DNA from: Stramonita haemastoma
Taxonomy: Eukaryota; Mollusca; Gastropoda; Neogastropoda; Muricidae
Direction of reading: 5' to 3'
Length of the DNA: 64,000 nt
NCBI GenBank assembly: GCA_030674155.1
Contig: CM060325.1
Location: forward strand, 45,929,583 to 45,993,582
The position numbers and the translations under genes were made by a program. Positions within the stretch are counted from its first letter, which is position 1, and each line of letters begins with the position of its first letter. The notes under the pieces were generated by a model. That model saw only the letters and a list, made by a program, of their open reading frames with translations, had not been told where the DNA came from and did no database searches. Positions 24,161-35,861 of the stretch are shown here, piece after piece.

Positions 24161-25660
24161 GAGTTTCTTAGTGAAGAAGTCGATATTGAAACGATTCTCA
24201 TTTTGTGCAGCCAGGAGTTGAAATTATGAAGTTTGGTGTACAGGTATCTCAATTCTTCCTTAATCATACATGAAATGAAAACAGGTTGGGTGCGACCTGT
24301 AGAGGGCGTGACATTTTATTATGTCGGTGTGACGTTTTCGTCCTAAAACGTTTGTACATAAGAATTGAGTAGGGATACATTCAAAAAACTCTATAACACT
24401 AGTCCTTACTGTGTACTTGACAAAGCAAGCCTATACTTTAATCAGTGATCCGCACTAACTAATTAGGTCAACATAAAAGTAGGTCAAATTAAGTATAAAT
24501 CTAATTTGTTCCTTCTAATGGTCTTTGTGACATCCTGCCAAAGTGCTAAAATATGAAATTCCAGTGATTGTCTGCATCATTCTTTTTTAAAGTATGCAAT
24601 AGCTATTTATCAGAAGTAAGTTAAATAGGTCAAGTGTTTCTAACGAAAAGATTCATCCTAATATATCTTGATTTCAGTTAGAACCTGTCCACTTGTTTTT
24701 AGGAAACAAAGCTTAGACATCAAGTATGTTCGTGTGTCCGTTCCCAGCATAGCTGTATATAGAAATACCACAGTTATTAACTTTAGAAATGCGGCAAAAT
24801 CTGTCCTTTTTAGGATTATCTTGAGGGGGGGGGGGGGGTTATTACACGTGAATAACCCGTGCACCATATGTCATAATAAAGTGACATTTAACATCTCTGC
24901 TGTTCTCCCATTGAAGTTCTCACCATCTCTCAATACCTTACAACCATGATTATTCCATACAGGCGACCCCTACAGCTGGTTTAATTTATTTCTAAAACGT
25001 ACCACTCTCCCGTTTTTTAGTTGTTGAAATGATCGATCGTGCATTTTTAAACAATCAACCTTTAATTCAGTTTTTTAAATAATTTATTTTTCTTCTAAGA
25101 ATGCTCCCGGCTCCCACTCTTCCAAGTAGAAAGATTGACTGCCTGCAACGTTCTCCTTGTACAAAACGAATACAAATAATTATTTCAAAAAGATGAAATT
25201 CATCCCCATCCTCAGTCATTAAACATCTTTCCCCATCTACATCTACCCCAACATTCTAACACCCCTCCGCATTCCATAATCCTTTCCCCATTATTTCTGA
25301 CACCCTATCTCCTCCCTACCCTAGCAGCAGTATTTTGATTACGCGATTTCATCTATCATTACATCCTCGAAGCAGGAACACGAGTGCCTTAACGGTGGGC
25401 AAAAACGATCAAAACCGCAAAAATCTGACCACAGGTAAACCTTGGAGGAACGAAAATAAGTATTGCTCTTTGCTTATGAAAATATTTTTGCATGTTCATT
25501 TTGGCGCCTTTAACATTGATCATAACTGCTCGCGTACTACTGAGCTTTTTTGTTTGTTTTTTTATGAGAGCATGGTGTCAAAAATCATGTACTTCTTCAT
25601 TTGCTTTCAATAAACGATTGAATTCAAACCAAACAAAATGTTGCTGATTGACTTTGTCAG
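24160..25660. other. AT-rich intergenic DNA
   Basis: No exon-like frame is visible. It contains a G13 run near 24826-24838 and a LINE-tail-like AATAAACGATTGAATTCAA at about 25609-25628. The rest is unassigned. Confidence 0.45.
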
Positions 25661-25668
25661 CATACAAA

Positions 25669-25850
25669 ACTTTATCATCTGCCTTTTGTGTCCACATGTG
25701 GGGCCAGGGTTAGAGTTGAGGTTAGTGTTCGAGTTAGGTTAGAGTTAACGGTTAATAGCGGGGGAAAAGGGTTGTCTGTCAACTGGCTGGTCTGAATATT
25801 AGAATGCATGTGGACACAACAGCACATAGACAAATGGTATGTAGCTATAG
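25669..25850. mobile_element. MITE-like repeat with inverted ends, copy 1
   Basis: It begins TGCCTTTTGTGTCCACATG and is followed by GTTAG-rich sequence. Near 25806 it reads CATGTGGACACAACAGC, the inverse of TGTGTCCACATG. A diverged copy lies at 36965-37160. The internal sequence is non-coding. The superfamily is uncertain. Confidence 0.5.
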
Positions 25851-25864
25851 ACACAATGCTATTT

Positions 25865-25945
25865 TATTTCATTTCATGTTTATAGCCCCGCCAACCGTAA
25901 AGGCCAAACAAAGCTCGCAAAAGTATGGAGCTTTATATCAAAATC
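25865..25945 (-). mobile_element. Eroded LINE 3'-end fragment
   Basis: Only the TTTCATGTTTATAGCCCCGCC and AAGGCC hairpin-like part of the TCCAA-tailed family is left. Orientation is the same as all the other copies. Confidence 0.5.
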
Positions 25946-26228
25946 ACCAATCCTATCAACACCTAAGGATGCCTAGGACTTCGGTGTCCACAAATTTTGT
26001 TTTGCAATCATCATATTGCAGGCCTTCCATAGATTTTTTTTAACAAGTTGGATCCATTTAGAAAAAAAAGAGCCCAAAATAAATCATGTAAAAAAAACTT
26101 GATCAACCAGCCCTCTTTTTCCTGTTCCCATTGTTCTAAATGTGCATCTGTACTCCTCCTAAACACACCTCTCCCTTTCCTGCCTCTCCTTCCAACCTGA
26201 CGTCTCCACCCTACAACTATCCCTATCA

Positions 26229-26229
26229 C

Positions 26230-26298
<69 letters not shown>
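26229..26298. repeat. (CA)n microsatellite
   Basis: About 35 CA units with one CG interruption. Confidence 0.95.
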
Positions 26299-26302
<4 letters not shown>

Positions 26303-26807
26303 CTAAATAAAACAATCGTTGAACATTAATAGCCTGTTAGATACAACATCTTGTAAATTCTAGACCTCATCCATTAGGTTGAAATGTGGCTACCCTTAAT
26401 GGTGGACAAATACGGTGGTGTATGCAAAACTCTCACCATCAGATGATGCCAAGCTGTAGAGAATTGCTTTTATTTGCTCTCACAAGATATAGCGCTGAAA
26501 TAAATTCCACGTATTATTATTATTATTATTACTACTACTACTATTATTATTATCATTCTCATCAATTACAAAACAGCCGAGTAATAAAGACAGGAGGACA
26601 CAAGATAACCTAGGAAAAGAAGGGCATACCCTGACAGATAAAGCAGGCTACAGACCTACTTCTATTTCTTCCTCCGGGGGTTTTTTTGTTTTTTTTTTCG
26701 TTTTCACTCTTTCCCCGTTATCCTGTTGGTTATTTCTGCTTTTTGTGTTTCTTCTTTGTGTGTCTCTAGCGGTTTCTTAGTTCTGTATTCTCTAATATGT
26801 TGCATTA

Positions 26808-26814
<7 letters not shown>

Positions 26815-26875
<61 letters not shown>
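26815..26875. repeat. (AT)n microsatellite
   Basis: About 30 uninterrupted AT units. Confidence 0.95.
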
Positions 26876-26877
<2 letters not shown>

Positions 26878-26949
26878 CGTTGTTCTCTAATTATAAATAA
26901 GTTGCATGACATTAATGAAAAGGTTGACTATATTTTTATTTCTGTGAAC

Positions 26950-27180
26950 AATTCTGTGTATGAACGTATTCTATTAATGCAAAAGATATATGTAACAGTT
27001 GATTTTGTTTGAAATCCTCCATGCCCCAACAGGGGTCAAAGGCGAATTGAATCTTGAATCTTGTGTGTATGAACGTATTCTATTAATGCATATTATATCT
27101 GTTACAGTTGATTTTGTGTTCTGAAATCCTCCATGCCCCAAGGGGGGTCAAAGGCGAATTAAATCTTGAATCTTGAATCT
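26950..27180 (+). mobile_element. Two tandem copies of a LINE-type 3' tail
   Basis: The block from TGTGTATGAACGTATTCTAT through CCTCCATGCCCCAA...GGGGTCAAAGGCGAATT to a (CTTGAAT)n tail occurs twice, at about 26953-27062 and 27063-27180. The terminal heptamer repeats are typical of LINEs that end in short tandem tails. Confidence 0.65.
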
Positions 27181-27229
27181 AGTTGCTCTTTGTTACGCTT
27201 TCCTAATAATTATGGAGTTTTTCTTTCTT

Positions 27230-27475
27230 CTACTTGTGTATTCTTTGCTTCTACAGTTTCTTTTGCTTCCCGTTCTTCCCTTTCTTTTTCTTCTTCTCTT
27301 TCTTTGACTTCTTCTTGGTTCTGCTCTTTGGCTTCTTTTCCCTGCATTTCCTCTCTCTTCTTTCCACTTTTTCTTCTCTTCTCCGCTTTTCCTCTGGTTC
27401 CTCCGAGTTTTTTCTCCTTTCTTTTCTTCTGTGTGGTTGGTTTGTTTTGTCTCTTGTTCCTTCCGTTTCTTTTGT
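27230..27475 (+). repeat. A-depleted T/C-rich tract, short block
   Basis: This is a small piece of the same T/C-rich class with the same polarity, flanked by LINE tails. It is consistent with a fragment of the large tract split off by insertions. Confidence 0.6.
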
Positions 27476-28265
27476 TAAAAGCAGTAGAAAATGTCTCAAA
27501 TTATAAGTATGTGGGAACTGTTTTTAATCACAAGTTCAATTATTGAGGTGCTTATACACTGACCCTACTGCCAGGAAGGTACAACACTGTTTATTTTCTT
27601 TGAAAATTTAATTTTGTTGATAACTAATTCTTTCTTTGTTTCACAAGTCTTACATAGAGGGAGTTCTAAGATTTGCTTTCATTTACTGATACGATAACCT
27701 TTGCATTAAGAACAAGAGTGGTCTTTGAGAACTGTAACAATCTTTTAAACAAAAATAATTGGAGAAGAACAAAAGAGATCTCAAGTCGTTCTGTAATCAG
27801 CAACTTGTACGCAAAGGAACTGCCATCTTGGCCGATCTTTCCCTTGCTTTTTCAGAACTTCATTTGTTGCCTACAGGATTCCTGTGTCCAAAAAGCAGAA
27901 CAAGCAGCAGAAGAAATTCTTCTGTGCTGGTAGTCATTCGAATTTTGAAAGGAATTCACTATACTACAAGCAACCAGTTTCACATAATTATTTCCGAAAT
28001 ATTTGCCTGATTGGTATTGTCGTTATTGCCGTCAATAATATATATTTGCCTGTGCGTCCTTTGATGGAAGCATGCACACCCGCACACGCGAGTATGATGT
28101 GTGGGCAAGCGGGTGTGTATGGATGTGTATGTGGGTACGAGTATGTGTTCCTGCCTTTATGCTATAGAGCAAAAGCACTGGTATTTGCATTGTAGTAAAT
28201 TTTTTTTTTCTATTGTCGCCGTCAATATGTGCATATATGTCGATTTGAAGCCCACGCCCTGTGTG
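27476..28265. other. Unassigned mixed-composition DNA
   Basis: Short open frames on plus (for example 27759-28010) have no recognisable domain or supported splice sites. I see nothing I can name here. Confidence 0.4.
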
Positions 28266-28267
28266 CG

Positions 28268-28275
28268 AGTGAGTG

Positions 28276-28337
<62 letters not shown>

Positions 28338-28360
28338 AGTGAGTGTGTCTTTGTGTTTGA

Positions 28361-28401
<41 letters not shown>

Positions 28402-28422
28402 TGTGAGTGTGTGTTTGAGTGA

Positions 28423-28481
<59 letters not shown>

Positions 28482-28492
28482 TGAGTGAGTTT

Positions 28493-28562
<70 letters not shown>
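28268..28562. repeat. Interrupted (GT)n array
   Basis: About 290 bp of GT repeats are broken by GAGT and TTGAGT interruptions that recur several times. This suggests higher-order duplication of a GT segment. The His/Thr ORFs on minus are artefacts. Confidence 0.9.
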
Positions 28563-28563
<1 letters not shown>

Positions 28564-28675
28564 GTGTGCTGTGTGTGTCTATATGCACATACATGTGCAA
28601 GCTCATGCAATGAAGTGCGTCTTATTTTTGGTTTATTATGTGTTTTTTTTAATTGTGAGTCAATGTAATGGTCCT

Positions 28676-28800
28676 TTTCCCTCATGGGGATGTTGGGGCT
28701 CTTTCAGTACAACTACCTACCATCTCTCTTGCTTTTTTTTTTTTGCTTTCCCTGTCCATTCTCCTGCCTTTTTATCATGCAAACCTTTCAAGAAATACGC
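28676..28800 (+). repeat. Partial copy of dispersed repeat R1
   Basis: It resembles the 5' part of R1 (607 and 54299): CCCTCATGGGGATG, CTTTCAGTA, then a pyrimidine stretch with CCTGTCCATTCTCCTGCCTT. It is too diverged to be certain. Confidence 0.4.
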
Positions 28801-29129
28801 TCTTTCCATGTTATCAGTAGCTATTTGTAAATTAATCGTTAATGTTTGTGAACGGTTTCATGCGTCTAAATGATTTTAATGCAAGCGCTTCGTTTTGTTT
28901 GCGTTACAAGATTCAGTGCTTTAAAAATTCCATATATTATTTTGATCATCATCATCATTATTGTTATTATTATTGTCATTAGTGTATTATTATTGTTACT
29001 ATTATTATCATTATTATCATTGTTGTTATCAGTATTTTATGAAAGTTTGCCCGTATTTATTTTGGCGACCAGGTAGTGACATCTAAACATTGGGATGGGC
29101 AAAGGATGCTCATTTATACTCTTTATGTG

Positions 29130-29565
29130 TTATTTGCGGTCCTCTGGTCCCTTTTGTATATTTTTTTTCCCACGTCTTGTGACTTGCTCCACCGAGCCTC
29201 TAAAGCAATGTTTGCTCTTTTGAGAAAGGGCAATAATATACTCTTACCAATTGATGTTAGGATTGAATTGTTAACACTGTGGCACCGATCTTAAATGTAC
29301 GGGTGTGTGATTTGGGGCTATGACCTAACAGACATGGCAGCCACATTGCAGCTTTTTAATAAAAAAAAAAAAAAGAGAGAGAAAAAAACGATTCTAAAAA
29401 TGCAACGGTGTACTCCCACCTTCATGGTTTATGGCAAGGTCGGAACAGTCCCAGTTAATGTTACAATTATAGCAAGGGTGTTATGCTTTTGGTACAGATT
29501 ATGTACAGGTCAAAACGCAAATTCGTTTTCCCGTTTAATGTATAGATTTTTGTATTAAATGTATG
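29130..29565 (+). pseudogene. LINE ORF2 C-terminal region, degraded
   Basis: One frame reads SKAMFALLRKGNNILLPIDV, then a stop at 29292-29294, then YGCVIWGYDL and, past an A-run, KMQRCTPTFMVYGKVGTVPV. This matches the pattern after the RT domain of LINE ORF2 proteins (YGCxxWGY, then a VYGELGxxP-type motif). The in-frame stop and an A14 insertion at 29361 show it is dead. Confidence 0.75.
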
Positions 29566-30289
29566 TCACACAAAGATTTTCTTCAGATTATATGGCCAGC
29601 ATCAAAACTACATTATAAGAGCTAGGGTTGAGTGGGGTATGGTTGAATCAACAAAATATTGAGTGCAGTTATAATTAGTTCAAAACCAAAGTCAAGTAAT
29701 GCTTATGTGACACATTTATTTATAAGTGGTACACAGTAGTAAATACAGAAGACATTTATACAAATTATACAATTTTTTTTTTAATGTGTTGAAAATTTTT
29801 TTTAATTCTTATTGCCATCCAATGTTTCTGTTCGATTTGCCCAGTTTCGCAAAATCACAATCTGCCTATTAATATCCTCCGTTTTTAGGGAATTAAAAGA
29901 AATGAAAGATATGTGCAAAATGCAATAGTGATAATATTGGTGAGGAATTTCGTTACATTTTCATTTGTCCAATGTTTAAGGAAACTCCTAAAAAAAAACG
30001 TTTAGTAAAAATACGACGCTAAACATCCAAACACTTAAGTATAAACAACTTTTTTCTTCACCGAATAAGAAGTTTCTGCTCAATGTTGTTAAAACGATTG
30101 ATATTGTCAGAAATAACATGTAAACTTTGTTAAAAGAGTTTGATATGTGTAAGCAGACAATCGTTTGTTCTGTAGCAATAAAATTGTTCAAAAATCCAGT
30201 TCCATAGTGCACGCATGTTGTTCAGCTATGATTTGGTTCATTAATACTATGTAAAATCCTTAAACTTCCGAAAGGGATGACAGAAAATA

Positions 30290-31190
30290 ATTTGAATTTG
30301 TCCTTCCCCTCTTTATTCTTGCTTTTTATTGTTTTCCTAAACTCGTTACTTTTCTTTTTCAATTCTTGCTCTATGAGTCCTCTTCCTCCATTCCTTGTCC
30401 TTCTTTTTCTTTTTTCTTACTTTTTCTTTTTTGTTTTCTCTACTTCAATGCTTTTTTGGTTCCAACCCAATCCAATCATGTTTTTTTATAGCTCCACCGA
30501 CAACACAGGCCATATCCGGACTGTATTTTGTGTAAGTTTTTTTTTTTTTTTTTTTTTTTACAACCATTTTTCGCCTGCAGCTGCCTTTTTGTTCTTAAAG
30601 TTTGGTTTTTTTTGTTCTGTTTTGTTCTGTTTCTGCCGCTTCTTCCTGTTTATCTTGCTTTTTTTACCCATTCCCTTCCGTTGTTTTTTTTCCGCTTCAT
30701 TTTCTATACCTTCGGTTTTGCTTATTGTTTCTTGTAGCAAACCTTTTTTTTTCTCGGTTTTCTTTTCAAATTGTTTTCTGGGCTTCTTTTTCTGTTTGTG
30801 CCGCTTCTTTTTCTGTTTGTTCCACATTCGTTTTTTATTTTTATTTTTAAAAGGTTCTTTTTATCTACTTTTTCCACCTCTTTGAGATTTTTGTCTTTCT
30901 CCAAGTTCTTTCAGTTTGTCTTTGTTGTTTGTTTTTGTTGAATGCTATTAGTTTCTGCTGCTGTTTCTTCATTAGTTTTGCTCGTTTTTTCTCTTTGTTT
31001 TCTTTTTTCTTTCTGGAGAATTTTTTTTTTAATTTCAGATATTTTCTTGTTGTTAAGTGCTTTTCTCTTGCTTTTCGCTTTTCTTTCAGGAGCAATTTTT
31101 TAAAATTTCGGCTGTTTTCTTCTTGTTTTTAGTGTTTTCCCCTTTCTTTTCTTTTTCTTTGTGGAGCTATTTTATTATATTTTTTTCATT
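30290..31190 (+). repeat. A-depleted T/C-rich tract within duplication copy 1
   Basis: T/C-rich sequence of the same polarity as the other blocks. It is interrupted at 30458-30535 by a LINE tail. Its right end already shows the CTGGAG...TTTCAGATATTTTCTTG unit that expands at 32296-33725. Confidence 0.7.
30458..30535 (-). mobile_element. Short LINE 3'-end fragment
   Basis: The TTCCAACCCAATCCAATCATG start and the CCACCGACAACACAGGCCATAT block identify the TCCAA-tailed family. It is absent at the matching place (about 31760) in the second duplication copy. Confidence 0.7.
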
Positions 31191-31199
31191 TTGATAATT

Positions 31200-32500
31200 T
31201 TCTAAGAAATGAAAGATACTGTACAAAGTGCAATGGTGCTAACATAGGTGACGGATTTTATTACATTTTTATGTGTCCAGTGTTTAACGATACTCTTTAA
31301 AAAAAAAAAAAAAAGATGAGCAAAAATATTACCAAAACATCCAAACTTTATGAAGTATGAGCGACTCTTTCTTTCATCAAATAGGAAGTCTCTGCTCAAT
31401 GTTGTTACAATGATTGATATTGTCAGAACTTTGTTCAAAGAGTTCGATATGTGTAAACAGTCATTTTTTTGTTCGATAGTTATTGTTGAAAATATTCAGT
31501 TGCATGGTACTTGTATGTTGTTCAGTTATGATTTCGTTCATTGATATTATGTAAAAACCCTCCATATCCCTAAAGGGATGACAAAATATCAAGAATTTGA
31601 AATTGTTCTACAGCATCTTTTTATTTTTCTTGTTTTTGCTTTCCTAAGATTTTTACCTTTCTTCTCAATTCTTGCTCTTTCAATCGTCTTCCTCCATTTC
31701 TTGTGCTTCTTTTTTCGTTTTCTTTTACTTTAAATCTTTGTTCGTTTTCTCCACTTCCATTTTTGGGGGGTTACTACCATTTTTTCTGTAGCTGGGTTTT
31801 TTGTTCAAGTTTTTCTCCTTCTGTTTCTGCTGCTTTCTTCCTGTTTGTTTTGATCTTTACTCTTCCTTTTATTGCTGGGGGAGGGGGGGGGGGGGTGGTT
31901 TCCTTCTCTGTATCTTTTTGTTTTTTGGCTTAGTGTTTCTTCTAGTAACTTTTCCTGTTTATTTCTGTTTCTTTTTAAATTTTCTAGATTTTGTTTCTGT
32001 TTGTAACGCTTTCTTTTCGGTTTCTTTCACTTTCGTTTAATCTTTTTTTTTCAATCCGCTTCTTCAACCTCTTTTGAGATTTTTACCTTCTCTCTCTCCA
32101 GTTCTACTTTATTTTGAGTTTATTCTCTTTTTTGTTATTTTGAATTGTATTAATTTCTGCTGCATTTTATGTAGCAGCTGTTTCTTGAGCTGTCCCTTCG
32201 TTTGTTTTTCTCATTGCCTCTTTTACTTTCTTTTATTTTCTTTCTCCCCTCGACGCCCAAGATGGTACAACAGGACGGATAAAGTAGAATAAATACTTTC
32301 TGGAGCAAATTTTCTTTTTTGTGAATTTTGGCTATTTCTTTTTGTTCTTGTTTAGTGTTTTCCTCTTTCTCTTCTTCTTCTTCTTTCAAGAGCTAATTTT
32401 CTTTTTCTTCCTTTTTTTTTTTTTTTTTTTTAAATCGCCTAATTTTTGTTGTTTCGTGTATTTCTCTTTTCTTTTTCCTTTCTGGGACTATTTTACTTTT
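31200..32500. repeat. 1.3-kb tandem duplication, copy 2
   Basis: It mirrors 29890-31200: AATGAAAGATACTG, TCTGCTCAATGTTGTTACAA, GTTGTTCAGTTATGATTTCG, AAAGGGATGACAAAAT, then CTTCCTCCATTTCTTGTGC and TAATTTCTGCTGCA in T-rich DNA. The right border is blurred because it runs into the 65-86-bp array. Confidence 0.8.
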
Positions 32501-33725
32501 TTTTCCATTTCGGCTTTTTGTTGTTTTTTTTTAGCATTTTTCTCTTTTTTTTCTTTCTTGGGATATTCATTCCTTTTTTTTTTTTTTTTTTTTATAAATT
32601 TCGGTTATTTTCTTCTTGTTTAGTGTTTTCTCTTTCTTTTTCTTCTCTTGAGCTGTTTTTTCTTTATCTTTCTTCTTTTCTGTAATATTTTTTTAATTTT
32701 GGCAATTTTCTTGTTGTTTAGGTGGCCTTTTTTTCTCGACTTTTTTTTTCATTTCGGTTTTTTTTCTTGTCCTTAAGTGGGTTTTTTTGTTGTTGTCTTT
32801 TTGTCGTTCTGGAGTTTTTGTAGTTTTTTCAATTTCGACTATTTTCTTGTTTAATGTTTTTTCTCATTATCGTTTCCTTTCTGGGGCTTCTTTTAAATTT
32901 CGGGTATTTTCTTTTCCTTTCTGGAGTTTTATTTTTAATTTTGGATTATTTTCCTGTTGTTGAATGCTTTTCTCATTTTCGTTACCTTTCTGGGTCTTAA
33001 AAAATTCGGGCATATTCTTGTTGTTTAATGTTTTCTTCTTTTCTTTTTTTTTGCTTTCTGAAGCAATTTTGACATTTTTTATTTCGGTCATTTTCTTGTT
33101 TAGCGTTTTTCTTTTCTTTTCTTTTACTTTCTGGGGCTACTTTTTTGTTTCTGGCTATTTTCTTGTTAAGTGTTTTTCTCTTTTCCTATTTTTTTCTAGA
33201 GCTTTTTTTTTTATAGTGCTTTTAAAATATCAGCTATTTTCCTGCTGCTTAAGTGTTTTTCTCTTTTTTTTCTTTTACTTTCTAGGGCTACTTTTTTTTT
33301 TTTTTTTTAATTCTGGCCATTTTCTTGTTTTATGTTTTTCTCGTTCTTTCCTTTTACTTTCTGGAACTGTTTTTTTTTTTTTTTTTTGATTTCGGTTATT
33401 TTGTTGTTTAATGTTTTCTCCTTTTTTTTCCTGGAGATTTTTTAAAAATTGTATTTTTAAAATCTGAGCTATTTTCCTGCTGCTTAAGTGTTTTTCCCTA
33501 TCTTTTCTTTTTCTATCTGGAGCTATTTTTCTTTTCTACTTAAAAAAAATCGACTGTTTTCTTGATGTTTATATTTCTCTTTTCGTTGTCTTTTTCTTTC
33601 TGGAGTTTTTTTTCTTTACATTTCGGCTATTGTTTCGTTGGTTAGTGTTTTTCACTTTCTTTTATTTTGTTGATGAAGCTGTTTTATTTTATTTTTTAAT
33701 TTCGGCTATTTTCCTGTTGTTTCTA
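32296..33725 (+). repeat. 65-86-bp T-rich minisatellite, roughly 18 units
   Basis: The unit is about CTTTCTGGAGCTATTTT, then TTTCGGCTATTTTCTTGTTG, then TTTAGTGTTTTTCTC. CTGG/CTAG landmarks at 32921, 32990, 33058, 33131, 33196, 33282, 33361, 33431, 33517 and 33600 give periods of 65-86 bp. The units differ from those in the 7.6-24 kb blocks but share polarity and A-depletion. Confidence 0.85.
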
Positions 33726-33779
33726 CAGGAGAAGGCAGCCTGGCATTCCCTGGTCCTGACTTTAATCTATGGACCTCTT

Positions 33780-34480
33780 GGCCACAGCTTGTGTTAACGT
33801 CACCCACCTTTTTCTTATTCTGCCTGCCACTGTTTCTCAAGCTGTTTTTTTGTTTGTTTTGTTTTGTTTTGAAAGTTTTATTCCTTCTGTTTCCCCCGTT
33901 TTCAGTCTCATTTTTCTGCTTAATCTTTTTTCCTGTGTTGGGTTGGGTTTTTCTTTTTCTGTGTTAGCTTATTTTTCCGCTGATTTTTTTTTTTGGTTTA
34001 CACTTTGTTTCCTTTACTTTCGCTTTTTCCTCCATTTCTTCCCCCTTTTTCTGTCTCTTGCCATTTTACAATTCTTTTTTGCAAGTTTTTCCTCCTCTTC
34101 GTTTTGTTTTGTTTGTGCCCTTTCTTCTTGCGTTTTTTCAACATTTTTTTTTTCTTTTTTTTTTCTTTGCTTCTTTTCTTTCTTTTTTTTTTTTTTTTAG
34201 TGATTTATAATTTCCCCAAGTTTTTTGTCTTTTTTCTGTTATACTCCTTTTCTTCATGCAGTTTCTCCTACTTTTTTGTGTTTCCTTTCAGCTTTTGTCA
34301 CGTTTCTTGTCTTTTCTGTTTTTATTTTTGGTTCTGTATTTCTGATTTTTCTTTGTTTTTTTCTTTTCTCTCTCTCTCTTTTTTTTTTTTTTGGGGGGGG
34401 GGGGAAGTTTTCCGCTATTTTCTTCCTCTTCTTATAGTGTTTTCCAACTTGTTCTTTAGGATTTTTAAAACTTTGTTTTA
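33780..34480 (+). repeat. A-depleted T/C-rich tract, last block
   Basis: T/C-rich with long T runs and a G12 run near 34393-34404. This is the right-hand end of the tract class in this window. Confidence 0.7.
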
Positions 34481-34484
34481 ATTT

Positions 34485-35255
34485 AACAGGAATTCACTGT
34501 AGTATGCTAATCAAAGCGCAGCTATAAGCACTTCAACAAGATCACAACCGGCTACAGTCTACAATGTCATTTTTCTTTTTAAGTCCAACTGTTGATCAAA
34601 GATCATTTGTATCGAAGACAGGCGTTTAGTTGTCTTTGCAATGCTAATACACATCTTACCTATAAGAGCAATGTGGCTGATGGTGGCCAATTTCTGTTGA
34701 CTGTTGGTTTCATGTCCATTTCGGCTATGATTTCTTAAGAGAACATCCGTTGCAGATGGTTTTACAGATAACCCAATCTATTTATTTATTTATTTATGAA
34801 ATGTTCTATGTCTTTCCAAAAGTTATGAATCCTTGACCATTGATATCATTTTTCATGTTGTGTCTTAACCAGTTCATTTTATTTGGTTTTGCGTCGAGAT
34901 ATTTTATGCCCCAGTCTAAGCTCACTTCACTCTCTTGCAGTATACTTGGGGGGGGAGGGGGGGGGGGAACTAAGGCCTCTACATGCTGTGTCATCATTGT
35001 GACAAAAGTGGCGGTTTTTTCTCCTTTTTTCCCCTTCTATTCATCATTTTTATTATCTTTTTTTTTTTTTAAATCAATTCATTTATTTATTCTATTTTCT
35101 AAAAAGTATCGTGACAAAGTGTGGCAGAACAAGGGGAGGGAAGAGGGTATCAGTCAGCCAAAGGTGACCTGTGCCAAAACTAACCTCCCTTTGGTGATAT
35201 CCCTTTTTTTGGTGCATGTCGTCTGGCTGACACCCCTTTTACTAATAACAGCAAT
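34485..35255. other. Unassigned AT-rich DNA
   Basis: No gene is recognised. It contains a G-run near 34950-34968 and a (TTTA)n stretch at 34780-34797. Confidence 0.4.
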
Positions 35256-35261
35256 GATGAT

Positions 35262-35640
35262 AACCAGCCGCCATGTTGCAGTGGTTAGCGTCTTGGATTT
35301 CGGACTGGAAACTCGTGGGTTCGAATCCCATAAGAGCCATAGGGATTTTTCGACTCCAGCCGGCTCCTACCCAGAGTGAGTGTGCTGTGGGCTTAGTGGG
35401 GAGACTGGGACCACACAGTCGAGCTTCATCCACTTTACGGATGCGAGTTTGAGAGTGTTGTTCATATTAACTGACCATCACTGCAGGTGTCTGTATCTCT
35501 CGTGCTCGGTTGACGCCGGGATATATTATGATAGTAAGCGTAGTGTACAACCCTTTCAGGTAGTCTCAAAGTAGATGGCTTCAATAGCAGCATCATTACA
35601 TCATCCTCATTACCATTGATCATCATGCAATAATAAAAAC
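35262..35640 (+). repeat. tRNA-derived SINE (family S4)
   Basis: The head TTGCAGTGGTTAGCG (A box) and CGTGGGTTCGAATCC (B box) are correctly spaced. The body contains CTGGGACCACACAGTCGAGC and ends near a CATCATTACATCATC tail. It is a different family from S1-S3. There is no full cloverleaf, so it is not a tRNA gene. Confidence 0.7.
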
Positions 35641-35796
35641 TGCCTCTGATTCGGTGGTTCCCGTTGCTCTAGTCTCATGGTGACCTCAGATTTGCTTTAC
35701 CCATTCACTTATGTGCCTGTGGTGAGTTTGTGTCAAAGCCTTTGGGATTGGAGGTTCATAGGCCACAGTCCTTGGAGGGACGTTGTAGTGGTTGCG

Positions 35797-35798
<2 letters not shown>

Positions 35799-35861
<63 letters not shown>

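Larger units (their letters stand above)
29890..31200. repeat. 1.3-kb tandem duplication, copy 1
   Basis: It starts with AATGAAAGATA and runs through TCTGCTCAATGTTGTTA, GATTGATATTGTCAGAA, GTTGTTCAG and AAAGGGATGACA, then T-rich tract with CTTCCTCCATT and AGTTTCTGCTGCTG. The same order recurs at 31200-32500. Only this copy carries the LINE end at 30458-30535. Confidence 0.8.

Noticed and set aside
27673..28010. Small protein-coding exon
   Set aside because: Two overlapping short frames have no splice sites or recognisable motif, and the region is flanked by LINE tails.
28032..28685. His/Thr-repeat and Cys/Val-repeat ORFs at CA/GT arrays
   Set aside because: Direct translation of dinucleotide repeats, seen at every CA array in the window.
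35262..35330. tRNA gene
   Set aside because: A and B boxes are present, but no acceptor stem or full cloverleaf can be drawn. It continues into a SINE body. The same holds for the S1 heads.
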